This document shows, one piece after another, positions 17,324 through 26,497 of a stretch of DNA of 64,000 nucleotides. The DNA is from WHTX01 sp038255145 (GTDB lineage: Bacteria > Actinomycetota > Acidimicrobiia > Acidimicrobiales > CAIXPF01). The translations under genes were made by a program, and so were the position numbers. Numbering within the stretch: position 1 is the first letter of the stretch; every line of letters starts with the position of its first letter. The stretch is from assembly GCA_038255145.1 (NCBI GenBank), contig JBBSLP010000001.1:1-64000 (forward strand), in the 5' to 3' direction. A model generated the notes under the pieces. The model did not search any database. It saw only the letters and a list, made by a program, of their open reading frames with translations, and had not been told where the DNA came from.

Positions 17324-18288
17324 TCAGTTGACGAAGAGGCGTTCGAGGTCGTCGACGAGGGCCCGGGCCCACAGGTGGCCGAAGCCGGGCCACAGGTTGG
17401 CGTCCACCACGTGGACGCGGCCGGCCTTGACCGCAGGGATGGCCTGGTAGAGGGGGCTGGCCGCCACCTCCTCGTAGGCGGCCCGGGGCATGCCCTCGGA
17501 TCCGGTCGCCTCCACCAGCCAGTCGGCGTCGATCTCGGGGAGGCGCTCCAGGCTCTCCTTGTTGACCGACGCGTCGGGGCCCACCACGGGCTGGGCCCGC
17601 CACGGCACCCCGGGCACCCGGGTGGCGGCCTCGAGCACGGCCACCATGGCCGGCGTCACCGGCACCACGGTCTGGTGGGCCAGGGCCATGCCCAACCTGT
17701 CGCCGACCTCGTTCCACAACCCGGCCCGACCGACGCGGGCCAGGCCGTGGCAGGCGGCCACCAGGGGCTCGGAGGCGGCGGCCAGGGCGGTGACCGTCCG
17801 TTCGAGGACGACGGCGGACGACGCCACCGCCTCGACCCCGGGCAGGCCGGCCCAGGGGTGGGTGGTGTCGACCACGACGATCGGTCGGCCGAGGTCGATC
17901 ATGGTGGGCCAGCCCTCGGGCGCCACCTGCCAACGGACCTGGCCGGGGTCCACGACGAACCCCGCCCCGGCCGCGGCCACGCCGAAGCCCACGGGCCCGG
18001 CGAGCATGCCCGCGAACCAGCCCGACAGGAAGACGGCCCCCGCTGGTGCCGGCCAGCCCTCGGCGACCTGGTCGGCATGCGTGGCCCGCAACCGGGGGGC
18101 GTCGCCGGCCGCCAGGTCGGCCAGGGTGAGCGTGACGTCACCATGGGCGGTGCCGCCGTCGTGGTCGAAGTAGGTGGCAGGTGGGCGCCCAGCCACGCCG
18201 CCGCATCGGGGGCGTCGAGAGCAAGGACCAGCTCAGGTGCCGTCGAGCCTGCGGAACACATAGCGATAGGTTGGCCGAACAGCGACAC
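17324..18288 (-). pseudogene. Chimeric FhuF-like / siderophore-binding-protein remnant
   Basis: The open frame 17324-18196 (GTG) encodes about 290 residues. Residues ~1-200 (SGWFAGMLAGPVGF, GRAGLWNEVGDRLG) look like a FhuF-type ferric reductase without its C-terminal cysteine motif. The last ~85 residues (LERLPEIDADWLVEATG, IPAVKAGRVHVVD) look like the end of a periplasmic siderophore/cobalamin-binding protein, but there is no signal peptide. The likely true N-terminus (LFGQPIAMCSAGSTAPELVLALD) lies in another frame from GTG 18288, separated by a frameshift near 18185-18196. It is best read as a fusion by deletion plus a frameshift. The FhuF assignment is less certain than the binding-protein tail. 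Confidence 0.55.
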
Positions 18289-18323
18289 GGGCAGAAGCGC
18301 CTTCGCTGCGCCTCGCCGGGCCC

Positions 18324-18830
18324 TCAGCTCGAGGTGCCGCCGGCCCGGCCCTGGCGCAGGACGGTACGGGCCAGGATGCCCAGGGTGGCCCGCAGGGCGG
18401 CTTCGGAGATGACGGGGAAGATGCCCCGGTCCTTCCACGTCTGATCGATGGTCGACCAGTCGTAGTACGAGGTCACCAGGGTCCCGCCCTCGACGGGTTC
18501 GAGGGTGTAGCCGTAGACGTGGCCGATGGGCGGGCGCACGGTGCCCTCGGTGGTCCAGGCGATCTCCCGGTCGGCGGCGAACGTGGCGATGTGGACGGTC
18601 ACGTCGTACTCGCCCATGGGGAAGTCGTTGAGGGCCTCGCGGTCCATGTGGACCACGAAGGTGTCTCCCACCGCGGTGACCGGATCACCGGTGGCGTCGA
18701 TCAGCATGCCCGTGGCGTCGATGGACACGTGGCCCTGGGGATCGCTCAGCACGGCGAAGATGGCCGCAGGCGCGGCGGCGATGGTCCGCTGGACCTCGAT
18801 GCGCTCGATGGGGGTGTCGGCGTCGCTCAT
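18324..18830 (-). CDS. SRPBCC (START/Bet v 1-like) family protein
   Basis: 168 residues. The opening IERIEVQRTIAAAPAAIFAVLSDPQGHVSID and the closing long helix (EAALRATLGILARTVLR) match polyketide-cyclase/SRPBCC small ligand-binding folds. No catalytic residues can be assigned. Start ATG of MSDADTP was chosen over an in-frame codon 14 positions upstream inside the terminator hairpin of the neighbouring gene. Confidence 0.8.
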   Translation of the reverse strand: MSDADTPIERIEVQRTIAAAPAAIFAVLSDPQGHVSIDATGMLIDATGDPVTAVGDTFVVHMDREALNDFPMGEYDVTVHIATFAADREIAWTTEGTVRPPIGHVYGYTLEPVEGGTLVTSYYDWSTIDQTWKDRGIFPVISEAALRATLGILARTVLRQGRAGGTSS

Positions 18831-18856
18831 GGTCCCATCCTCGCCGATGAGCGGCG

Positions 18857-18889
18857 GATGGGGAGGGGCCACGGCGGCCCCTCCCCATC
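18857..18889 (-). terminator. Strong hairpin terminator of the thiolase gene
   Basis: A perfect 14-bp stem (GATGGGGAGGGGCC / GGCCCCTCCCCATC) with a 5-base loop lies just downstream of the minus-strand thiolase stop. No long T-run follows, as is common in high-GC actinobacteria. Confidence 0.8.
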
Positions 18890-18926
18890 GCTACCGGCTC
18901 CAGAGCTCAGGGCTGGAGAGCCGGGG

Positions 18927-20117
18927 CTAGAGAGCGGTCTTCTCGTACATGGTGACGACGCAGGCGCCGCCCAGGCCCAGGTTGTGCTGCAGGCCGATGC
19001 GGGCCCCGTCCACCTGGCGGGCGTCGGCGGTGCCCCGCAGCTGCCACGTGAGCTCGGCGCACTGGGCCAGGCCGGTGGCGCCCAGGGGGTGGCCCTTGGA
19101 GATGAGCCCGCCCGAGGGGTTGACCACCCAGTCGCCGCCGTAGGTCACGGCGCCGGCGTCGATGAGGTCGCCGGCCTTGCCCTCGGCGCACAGGCCCAGG
19201 CCCTCGTAGGTGATCATCTCGTTGGCCGAGAAGCAGTCGTGCAGCTCGATGACGTCGACGTCCTCGGGTCCGTGGCCGGACTGCTCGTAGACCTGCTTGG
19301 CCGCGGCCGCGGTCATGTCGAAGCCCACCAGCTTCATGTCGCTGCCCTCGAAGGTGGAGCTGAAGTCGGTGGTCATGGCCTGGGCCACGATCTCCACAGC
19401 CTGGTCCTCGAGGCCGTGCTCACGCACGAAGCGCTCGCTGGCCAGGATGGCGGCCCCGCTGCCGTCCGACGTGGGGCAGCACTGCAGCTTGGTCAGCGGG
19501 TCCCACACCATGGGGGCAGCCAGGATCTCGTCGAGGGTGTAGACGTCCTGGAACTGGGCGTAGGGGTTGTTGGCCGAGTGGCGGTGGTTCTTCTCGGCGA
19601 TGCGGGCGAAGCTCTCGGGCTTGGTGCCGTAGCGCTCCATGTACTCCCGGCCGGCGTTGCCGAACATCTGGGGGGCACCGGGGGCCCGGGACAGGCCGCG
19701 GCGGGCCTTCATGTCCATGAAGTGGCGACGCATGGGGGCGACCCGGTCGGTGAACTTCACCCCCAGGGAACCCTTCTCCATCTTCTCGAAGCCCAGGGCC
19801 AGAGCGCAGTCGGCCAGGCCACCCTCGATGGAGCGCTTGGCCATGTACAGAGCCGAGGAGCCGGTGGCGCAGTTGTTGTTGACGTTGATGGCGGGGATGC
19901 CGGTGAGGCCCAGTTCGTAGAGAGCGGCCTGCCCGGCGGTGGAGTCGCCGTAGCAGTAGCCCAGGTAAGCCATCTCGATGGCGTCATAGGCGATGCCGGC
20001 GTCGGCCAGGGCGGCCTGGCCCGACTCGCGTGCCATGTCGGGGTAGTCCCAGTCGCGGGCGAAGGGCTTCTCGAACTTGGTCATGCCGACCCCGATGACG
20101 AACACGCGCTCAGCCAT
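18927..20117 (-). CDS. Thiolase-family protein (lipid-transfer/SCP-x type acetyl-CoA acetyltransferase)
   Basis: 396 residues. Active-site Cys83 lies in NNNCATGSSAL. The catalytic His regions are HDCFSANE and GHPLGATG, and GGACVV closes the fold. The architecture matches SCP-x/lipid-transfer thiolases used in beta-oxidation of branched or sterol side chains. It is probably cytoplasmic. It is followed by a strong terminator and so may be monocistronic. The exact acyl substrate is unknown. Confidence 0.9.
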   Translation of the reverse strand: MAERVFVIGVGMTKFEKPFARDWDYPDMARESGQAALADAGIAYDAIEMAYLGYCYGDSTAGQAALYELGLTGIPAINVNNNCATGSSALYMAKRSIEGGLADCALALGFEKMEKGSLGVKFTDRVAPMRRHFMDMKARRGLSRAPGAPQMFGNAGREYMERYGTKPESFARIAEKNHRHSANNPYAQFQDVYTLDEILAAPMVWDPLTKLQCCPTSDGSGAAILASERFVREHGLEDQAVEIVAQAMTTDFSSTFEGSDMKLVGFDMTAAAAKQVYEQSGHGPEDVDVIELHDCFSANEMITYEGLGLCAEGKAGDLIDAGAVTYGGDWVVNPSGGLISKGHPLGATGLAQCAELTWQLRGTADARQVDGARIGLQHNLGLGGACVVTMYEKTAL

Positions 20118-20305
20118 GCCTGGCCTCTCTGTCTGGTTCGGCCACGGCGCAGAGGGCGCGGTGAACGATCGTTAGCAGCGGCGAGGTTACCGGGAGCGGC
20201 CGGACGGGTGCCAGCGCCGGTGCGCCCCCCGGGTCTCGGAGAGTCGGGCTGAACGGGGGTTCACGCTAGGGTCACGACGCCGACGACCCCCCAACGGTGG
20301 TGCCC

Positions 20306-21202
20306 ATGACCAGCCAGCCCGACGACCACGTCACTCCCCGAGTGCTGCAGCTGACCGGCGCCGGCGGGCTGCGGTTGGAGGCCGACCAGCACGGGCCCCC
20401 CGACGGTCCTCCGGTGCTCCTGCTCCACGGCGGCGGCCAGAGCCGCCACGCCTGGAAGGGCACCGCCGCGCGGCTGGCCGCCCGGGGCTACCACGTGCTC
20501 GCCCTGGACGCCCGGGGCCACGGCGACAGCGAGTGGTCCGCCGACGCCGCCTACGCCATGACCGACTTCGCCGCCGACCTGCTGTTGGTGCTCGAGGGGA
20601 TCGAGGGCCGCCCCGCCGTGGTCGGGGCGTCGATGGGGGGCATGACCGCGCTCCTGGCCCAGGGGGCAGCCGACCGTCAGCTGTACTCGGCCGTCGTGCT
20701 GGTGGACGTCACCCCCCGCATGGAGCTGGGTGGCGTGGCCCGCATCGTGGACTTCATGGCTGCCAACCCCGAGGGCTTCGCCACCCTGGACGACGCCGCC
20801 GCCGCCATCTCGGCCTACAACCCCCACCGGTCCAAGCCCCGGGGCAGTGCCGGGCTCGAGCGGGTGCTGCGCGAGGGGGCCGACGGCCGCTGGCACTGGC
20901 GCTGGGACCCCGCCTTCATCACCTGGCGGGCCGACGGGGCCGATCCCGACCTGCTGGCCGAGCGCATGGACGCCATGGCCATCGAGCTCTACGCCGCCGC
21001 CAACCAGGTGGCCGCCCCGACCCTGCTCGTGCGCGGCGCCCAGTCCGACCTGGTCAGCGAGGCGTCGGTGGCCGAGTTCCGGGCCGCCGTCCCCCACGCC
21101 GACTTCGTCGACATCACCGGCGCCGGCCACATGGTCGCCGGTGACGACAACGACGCCTTCACCGCGGCCGTCGTCGACTTCCTCGAGCGCAGCCGGGCCT
21201 GA
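20306..21202 (+). CDS. Alpha/beta hydrolase
   Basis: 298 residues. Oxyanion region HGGGQSRHAW, nucleophile elbow GASMGG, an Asp in the GAQSDLV strand end, and His in GAGHMV give a complete catalytic triad. No signal peptide, so a cytoplasmic esterase, epoxide-hydrolase or C-C hydrolase like enzyme. GTG 20297 is an alternative start three codons upstream. The divergent neighbour is the thiolase gene. Confidence 0.88.
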   Translation: MTSQPDDHVTPRVLQLTGAGGLRLEADQHGPPDGPPVLLLHGGGQSRHAWKGTAARLAARGYHVLALDARGHGDSEWSADAAYAMTDFAADLLLVLEGIEGRPAVVGASMGGMTALLAQGAADRQLYSAVVLVDVTPRMELGGVARIVDFMAANPEGFATLDDAAAAISAYNPHRSKPRGSAGLERVLREGADGRWHWRWDPAFITWRADGADPDLLAERMDAMAIELYAAANQVAAPTLLVRGAQSDLVSEASVAEFRAAVPHADFVDITGAGHMVAGDDNDAFTAAVVDFLERSRA

Positions 21203-21680
21203 TCCCGGTCCGGCGGTCGCCGCCGACGCAGCAGCCGGGGCGCGTCGAGGCGGTTCCTCGATCGGTTCCGCATCACGGTGGCTTCCGCCCTCGCACGCTG
21301 GTCGTGCCGCCGTAGCCACCCTGGGGCGCCTGATGGCTCTCCTGCTGCTCGGCCCCGGCCAGGCCGGAGTCCGGGCGCGCCCTCGCCCACCGGTGGGCGC
21401 CCCCGCGCCCGGAAGGTCGGCGCCGACTCGCTACCGGCTCGCCGCGTCGAATCGACGTCGAATCGCCACCGAAGGGCTCGTCCCACCACTCCCAGGCCGC
21501 TGACCTGCGGCGTCCGCCCGCCAGGCAGGCGGCGCTCACAGCACGGGACGGGGGTGGTGATCGACGGTGGCCAAGCCCCATCGCATCGCCGCCGCCCGCC
21601 TCGCCGGCCGAGCGCCACTGACGCACGGTGAACCCCGCACCACCCAGCCGGAACGGGGACCAGAACAGGCCTGGAGCATG
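21203..21680. other. Gene-poor gap with one copy of a dispersed 18-bp motif
   Basis: No convincing gene is seen between the hydrolase stop and the nitrilase promoter region. The only notable element is CGAATCGACGTCGAATCG at 21448-21465, which recurs with two changed bases at 44872-44889 inside a longer partly conserved block. Confidence 0.5.
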
Positions 21681-21708
21681 GTAATGCTGCAGTAACACAA
21701 CTGTTGTG
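21681..21708 (+). promoter_or_regulatory. Candidate operator upstream of the pyrimidine/hydantoin operon
   Basis: A 13-base palindrome CACAAC-T-GTTGTG (21696-21708) overlaps three 5-base elements spaced by 6 (GTAAT, GTAAC, GTTGT). That spacing resembles the 11-bp periodicity of GlnR nitrogen-control sites. It lies 65 bases upstream of the nitrilase ATG in an otherwise featureless gap. The regulator is a guess. Confidence 0.35.
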
Positions 21709-21772
21709 GAGCGCCCCCGGTCGTGCGCCATGCTGTGGCCCCGACCGCGGCGGCGTGCTGAGGGGAGTGGCC

Positions 21773-22609
21773 ATGAACGTGATCCGTGCCGCTTTGGTCC
21801 AGGCGAGCTGGACCGGCGACCAGGAGTCGATGATCAAGGTCCATGAGGAGCGAGCTCGGGAGGCGGCCGCGGCCGGCGCCCAGGTCATCTGCTTCCAGGA
21901 GCTGTTCTACGGCCCCTACTTCTGCCAGGTGCAGGACGCCGGGTTCTACAGCTACGCCGAGACCGTCCCCGGCCCCACCACCGGGCGCTTCCAGGCCCTG
22001 GCCGCCGAGCTGGGCATGGTCATGGTCCTGCCCATGTACGAGCAGGAGCAGCCCGGGGTCCTCTACAACACGGCGGCCGTCATCGACGCCGACGGCAGCT
22101 ACCTGGGCAAGTACCGCAAGAGCCACATCCCCCAGACCCAGGGGTTCTGGGAGAAGTTCTACTTCCGCCCCGGCAACCTCGGGTACCCGGTCTTCGACAC
22201 CGCGGTGGGCAAGGTCGGCGTCTACATCTGCTACGACCGCCACTTCCCCGAGGGCTGGCGGGCCCTGGGCCTGAACGGCGCCCAGATCGTCTTCAACCCC
22301 TCGGCCACCTCCCGGGGCCTGTCGGCCTACCTGTGGAAGCTCGAGCAGCCCGCCGCCGCGGTGGCCAACGAGTTCTTCGTCGGGGCCATCAACCGGGTGG
22401 GCATCGAGGACCTGGGCGACAACGACTTCTACGGCACCAGCTACTTCGTGGACGCCGAGGGCAAGTTCGTCGGCGAGCCCGCCGACGCCCAGGAACCCGA
22501 GCTCGTGGTGCGTGACCTGGACCTCGACCTGCTGACCGAGGTGCGCGACCGCTGGGCGTTCTACCGTGACCGCCGCCCCGACAGCTACGAGGGACTGGTG
22601 CGACCGTGA
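21773..22609 (+). CDS. Nitrilase-superfamily hydrolase, probable beta-ureidopropionase
   Basis: 278 residues. The Glu-Lys-Cys triad is Glu43 (FQELFYGPYF), Lys116 (KYRKSHIP) and Cys153 (VYICYDRHFPE). The Cys motif and the surrounding pattern fit N-carbamoyl-beta-alanine / N-carbamoylputrescine amidohydrolases. In this operon it would hydrolyse the N-carbamoyl amino acid made by the dihydropyrimidinase, releasing CO2, ammonia and a beta-amino acid. First gene of the operon; the next start overlaps its stop (GTGA). Confidence 0.88.
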   Translation: MNVIRAALVQASWTGDQESMIKVHEERAREAAAAGAQVICFQELFYGPYFCQVQDAGFYSYAETVPGPTTGRFQALAAELGMVMVLPMYEQEQPGVLYNTAAVIDADGSYLGKYRKSHIPQTQGFWEKFYFRPGNLGYPVFDTAVGKVGVYICYDRHFPEGWRALGLNGAQIVFNPSATSRGLSAYLWKLEQPAAAVANEFFVGAINRVGIEDLGDNDFYGTSYFVDAEGKFVGEPADAQEPELVVRDLDLDLLTEVRDRWAFYRDRRPDSYEGLVRP

Positions 22610-24000
22610 CGACCACCGAACCGCAGCCCACGGCGACCGCGCCCACCGGCGCCGCCGATACCGCCGACACCGGCGCCCCCACCACCGACGCCAACGATCC
22701 CATCGAGCTGGCCCGCCGCCACCGGGCCGTCACCCCCAAGTGGATGGCCCTCTACTACGACCAGCCCATCGAGCTGGTCCGAGGCGAGGGCCGCCACGTC
22801 TGGGACGGTGAGGGCACCCGCTACCTGGACTTCTTCGGCGGCATCCTCACCACCATGACGGGCCACGCCGTGCCCGAGGTCGTCGAGGCCCTCCAGGCCC
22901 AGGCGGCCAAGATGCTGCACAACTCGACCCTGTACCTGAGCCGGCCCATGGTCGAACTGGCCGAGCGGCTGTCCCAGCTGTCCGGCATCCCCGACGCCAA
23001 GGTCTTCGTCACCACCTCGGGCACCGAGGCCAACGAGACCGCCCTGCTCGCCGCCACCTCGTACCGGCGCAGCAACCAGATCCTCGCCCTGCGAAACAGC
23101 TACCACGGCCGTTCCTTCGGCACCATCGCCATAACCGCCAACGGCAACTGGTCCCCCACCAGCCTGTCCGGCCTGCAGGTCAGCTTCGTGCACGGCGGCT
23201 ACCGGCTGCGCAGCCCCTTCCGCCACCTCGACGACGCCGGCTACACGGCGGCCTGCGTGCAGGACCTGCGTGACGTGCTCGACATGTGCACGGCCGGCGA
23301 CGTGGCCGCCATGATCGCCGAGCCCATCCAGGGCGTGGGCGGCTTCGCCGTACCGCCGGACGGCTTCTTCGGGGCCATGGCCGAGGTCCTGCGCGAGCGG
23401 GGCATCCTCTTCATCTCCGACGAGGTCCAGACCGGCTTCGGCCGCACCGGGGACCACTTCTGGGGCTACCAGGCCCACGGTTTCGTCCCCGACCTGCTGA
23501 CCGTGGCCAAGGGGGTGGGCAACGGCCTGTCCCTGGGCGCCGTCGTCGGCCGGGCCGACGTCATCGACAGCATCCCCGCCGCCGGGCTGTCCACCTTCGG
23601 TGGCAACCCCATGTCCTGCGCGGGGGCGGTGGCCAACCTCGACGTGCTCCTGTCCCAGGACCTCCAGGCCAACACCCGCCGCCAGGGCCCGGTGCTGGCC
23701 ACCGCCCTCGACGCCATCGCCGCCCGCCACCCCTTCGTCGCCGAGGTGCGGGGCCGGGGCCTCATGCGGGCCATCGAGGTGTGCGTGCCCGGCACCACCG
23801 AACGCTCCGGGGGACCCGAGCCCTGGCCCGCCGGCGCCGCGGCCATGCTCGAGGCCACCAGGCGCCGGGGCCTGCTCGTGGGCAAGGGCGGCCTGTACGG
23901 CAACGTGCTGCGGATCGCCCCACCCCTGAGCGTCACCGACGCCGAGATGGCCGAAGCCATCGCCATCCTGGCCGACGCCGCCGACGAGGTCGGCCGGTGA
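22606..24000 (+). CDS. Class III PLP aminotransferase, probable beta-alanine/omega-amino acid type
   Basis: 464 residues. The PLP lysine is Lys302 (LLTVAKGVGNG), with the aspartate motif FISDEVQTGFGRTG about 30 residues before and TSGTEANE at 137-144. The N-terminal ~30 residues are Thr/Ala-rich and probably flexible. It resembles AGXT2-like beta-alanine or 3-aminoisobutyrate transaminases, which would fit removal of the nitrilase product. GTG start in a 4-base overlap. Confidence 0.88.
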   Translation: MTTTEPQPTATAPTGAADTADTGAPTTDANDPIELARRHRAVTPKWMALYYDQPIELVRGEGRHVWDGEGTRYLDFFGGILTTMTGHAVPEVVEALQAQAAKMLHNSTLYLSRPMVELAERLSQLSGIPDAKVFVTTSGTEANETALLAATSYRRSNQILALRNSYHGRSFGTIAITANGNWSPTSLSGLQVSFVHGGYRLRSPFRHLDDAGYTAACVQDLRDVLDMCTAGDVAAMIAEPIQGVGGFAVPPDGFFGAMAEVLRERGILFISDEVQTGFGRTGDHFWGYQAHGFVPDLLTVAKGVGNGLSLGAVVGRADVIDSIPAAGLSTFGGNPMSCAGAVANLDVLLSQDLQANTRRQGPVLATALDAIAARHPFVAEVRGRGLMRAIEVCVPGTTERSGGPEPWPAGAAAMLEATRRRGLLVGKGGLYGNVLRIAPPLSVTDAEMAEAIAILADAADEVGR

Positions 24001-25415
24001 CGACCCTGATCACCAACGGCACCGTGATCAGCCCCACGGGCGCCACCCCGGCCGACGTGCTCATCGACGGCGAGCGCATCGTGGCCCTGGTCGAGCCGGG
24101 CTCCACCGCCTTGGGTAGCGACCTGGCCGCCACCGCCGGCCTGGTCATCGACGCCCGGGGGAAGTACGTCATCCCCGGCGGGGTCGACGTGCACACCCAC
24201 ATGGAGATGCCCTTCGGCGGCACCTTCTCGTCGGACACCTTCGAGACGGGCACCCGGGCCGCGGCCTGGGGCGGCACCACAACCATCATCGACTTCGCCG
24301 TGCAGAACACCGGCGGTCGCGTGCAGGACGCCCTCGCCCTGTGGCACGAGAAGGCCGGCGGCAACTGCTGCATCGACTACGCCTTCCACCAGATCATCGG
24401 TGGCGTGGACGACGAGTCCATCAAGGCCATGGACGAGCTGGCCACCTCGGAAGGCATCACCAGCTTCAAGCTGTTCATGGCCTACCCGGGCGTCCTCTAC
24501 TCCGACGATGCCCAGATCCTCCGGGCCATGCAGACGGCAGCGGACAACGGCTCGATGATCATGATGCACGCCGAGAACGGCATCGCCATCGACCTGCTGG
24601 TGAAGCAGGCCCTGAGCCGGGGCCAGACCGACCCGAAGTACCACGTGCTCACCCGGCCGTGGGAGACCGAGGCCGAGGCCACCAACCGGGCCATCATGCT
24701 GGCCCGCATCGCCGGCGCCCCCCTCTACATCGTGCACATGTCGGCCCACCAGGCCGTCGAGGTGCTGGCCCGGGCCCGCGACGAGGGCCTGAACGTCTTC
24801 GGCGAGACCTGCCCCCAGTACCTGTACCTCTCCCTCGAGGAGCACCTGGCCGCTCCCGGCTTCGAGGGTGCCAAGTACGTGTGCTCGACGCCGGTGCGCT
24901 CCAAGGAGGGTGGCCAGCAGGACCTGCTGTGGCGCTACCTCCGTACCAACGACCTGTCCGTGGTCAGCACCGACCACTGCCCCTTCTGCTTCAAGGAGCA
25001 GAAGGAGATCGGCATCGGTGACTTCTCCAGGATCCCCAACGGCATCGGCACCGTCGAGCACCGCATGGACCTCATCTACCAGGGTGTGGTCGATGGCCAG
25101 CTGTCCTTGAACCGTTGGGTCGAGCTGTGCTCGACGACGCCGGCCCGCATGTTCGGCCTCTACCCCCGCAAGGGCATCCTCGCCCCCGGGGCCGACGCCG
25201 ACGTGGTCATCTACGACCCCAACGCCACCACACGCATCAGCGTGGAGACGCACCACATGAACATGGACTACTCGGCCTTCGAGGGCACCGTCATCCAGGG
25301 CAAGGTGGACACGGTGCTGTCCCGGGGCCAGGTCGTGGTCCGCGACGACGCCTTCCACGGCAGCAAGGGCCACGGCCGCTACCAGCGTCGCGGCCAGTCC
25401 CAGTACCTCCTGTGA
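23997..25415 (+). CDS. Dihydropyrimidinase / hydantoinase
   Basis: 472 residues, the family's usual length. Metal ligands are His66 and His68 (GGVDVHTHMEMPF), carbamylated Lys158 (TSFKLFMAYPG), His191 (MMHAEN), His247 (YIVHMS) and Asp326 (STDHCPF). Tyr163 matches the substrate-contact tyrosine of dihydropyrimidinases. It opens dihydrouracil/dihydrothymine or hydantoin rings to N-carbamoyl acids. GTG start overlaps the aminotransferase stop. It is central to the operon. Confidence 0.92.
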   Translation: MTTLITNGTVISPTGATPADVLIDGERIVALVEPGSTALGSDLAATAGLVIDARGKYVIPGGVDVHTHMEMPFGGTFSSDTFETGTRAAAWGGTTTIIDFAVQNTGGRVQDALALWHEKAGGNCCIDYAFHQIIGGVDDESIKAMDELATSEGITSFKLFMAYPGVLYSDDAQILRAMQTAADNGSMIMMHAENGIAIDLLVKQALSRGQTDPKYHVLTRPWETEAEATNRAIMLARIAGAPLYIVHMSAHQAVEVLARARDEGLNVFGETCPQYLYLSLEEHLAAPGFEGAKYVCSTPVRSKEGGQQDLLWRYLRTNDLSVVSTDHCPFCFKEQKEIGIGDFSRIPNGIGTVEHRMDLIYQGVVDGQLSLNRWVELCSTTPARMFGLYPRKGILAPGADADVVIYDPNATTRISVETHHMNMDYSAFEGTVIQGKVDTVLSRGQVVVRDDAFHGSKGHGRYQRRGQSQYLL

Positions 25416-26497
25416 CCGCGGTCGACGAGGTGAGGACCACAGCCGTCCGCCGGCCGATGGAGTTCGGCGTCGTGCTGCAGACCAACCCGCCGGCGTGGCG
25501 GGTGGTCGAGCTGACCCGACAGGCCGAGCTCCACGGCTTCACCCATGCGTGGACGTTCGACTCCCACCTGCTGTGGCAGGAGCCCTTCGTCATCTACAGC
25601 CAGATGCTGTCGGCCACCCACCGCATCATGGTCGGGCCCATGGTCACCAACCCGGCCACCCGGGACTGGACCGTCACCGCATCGCTGTTCGCCACCCTCA
25701 ACGACATGTTCGGCAACCGCACCATCTGTGGCATCGGCCGGGGCGACTCGGCCGTGCGGGTGACCAATGGGCGGCCCACCACCCTGGCCACCCTGCGGGA
25801 AGCGATCGACGTCATCCGGGGTCTGGCCAACGGCGAAGAGGTCACCTACCGCGACCGCACCCTGCGCCTGCCCTGGGGTGGGGACAGCCGCCTCGACGTG
25901 TGGGTGGCGGCGTACGGGCCCAAGGCCCTGGCCCTGACGGGCGAGGTGGCCGACGGCTTCATCCTGCAGCTGGCCGACCCCGACATCGTGGCCTGGAGCA
26001 TCGCCGCCGTGCGCCGGGCCGCCGAGGCTGCCGGGCGTGACCCCGCCGCGGTGAAGATCTGCGTGGCCGCCCCGGCCTACGTGGGCGGCGTGGACACCCT
26101 CGAGCACCAGCGCGACCAGTGCCGCTGGTTCGGGGGCATGGTCGGCAACCACGTGGCCGACATCGTGGCCCGCTACGGGGCCGACGGTGGCGCGGTGCCC
26201 GACGCCCTGACCAGCTACATCGACGGCCGCAAGGGCTACGACTACAACCAGCACGGCAAGGCCGGCAACACCCACGCCGACTTCGTGCCCGACGAGATCG
26301 TCGACCGCTTCTGCCTGCTGGGGCCCGTCGAGCACCACGTCGAACGCCTGGCCGAGCTGCGGGCCCTGGGGGTGGACCAGTTCGCCCTCTACCTGCAGCA
26401 CGACGACCAGGACGCCACCCTCGCCGCCTACGGCGAACGGGTCATCCCCGCCGTGGTACGGCTCCCGCCTGCGGTGTCCGAGCTCCCCGAGCCGTGA
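25412..26497 (+). CDS. LLM-class flavin/F420-dependent oxidoreductase (TIGR03842-like)
   Basis: 361 residues from the GTG in a GTGA overlap, or 346 from ATG 25457 (MEFGVVLQTNPP). The fold is luciferase-like: HAWTFDSHLLW, GPMVTNPATRDW, GIGRGDSAVRVTNG and VAAYGPKAL are typical of the F420-type subgroup often encoded beside hydantoinases. Its reaction is not known. The operon has no classical iron-sulfur dihydropyrimidine dehydrogenase, so it could supply the redox step, or act on another ring substrate. Confidence 0.85.
   Translation: MTAVDEVRTTAVRRPMEFGVVLQTNPPAWRVVELTRQAELHGFTHAWTFDSHLLWQEPFVIYSQMLSATHRIMVGPMVTNPATRDWTVTASLFATLNDMFGNRTICGIGRGDSAVRVTNGRPTTLATLREAIDVIRGLANGEEVTYRDRTLRLPWGGDSRLDVWVAAYGPKALALTGEVADGFILQLADPDIVAWSIAAVRRAAEAAGRDPAAVKICVAAPAYVGGVDTLEHQRDQCRWFGGMVGNHVADIVARYGADGGAVPDALTSYIDGRKGYDYNQHGKAGNTHADFVPDEIVDRFCLLGPVEHHVERLAELRALGVDQFALYLQHDDQDATLAAYGERVIPAVVRLPPAVSELPEP

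Noticed and set aside
25115..25411. Extended start for the LLM oxidoreductase
   Set aside because: The upstream part overlaps the end of the dihydropyrimidinase in another frame; GTG 25412 or ATG 25457 fit the family and the operon's overlap style.
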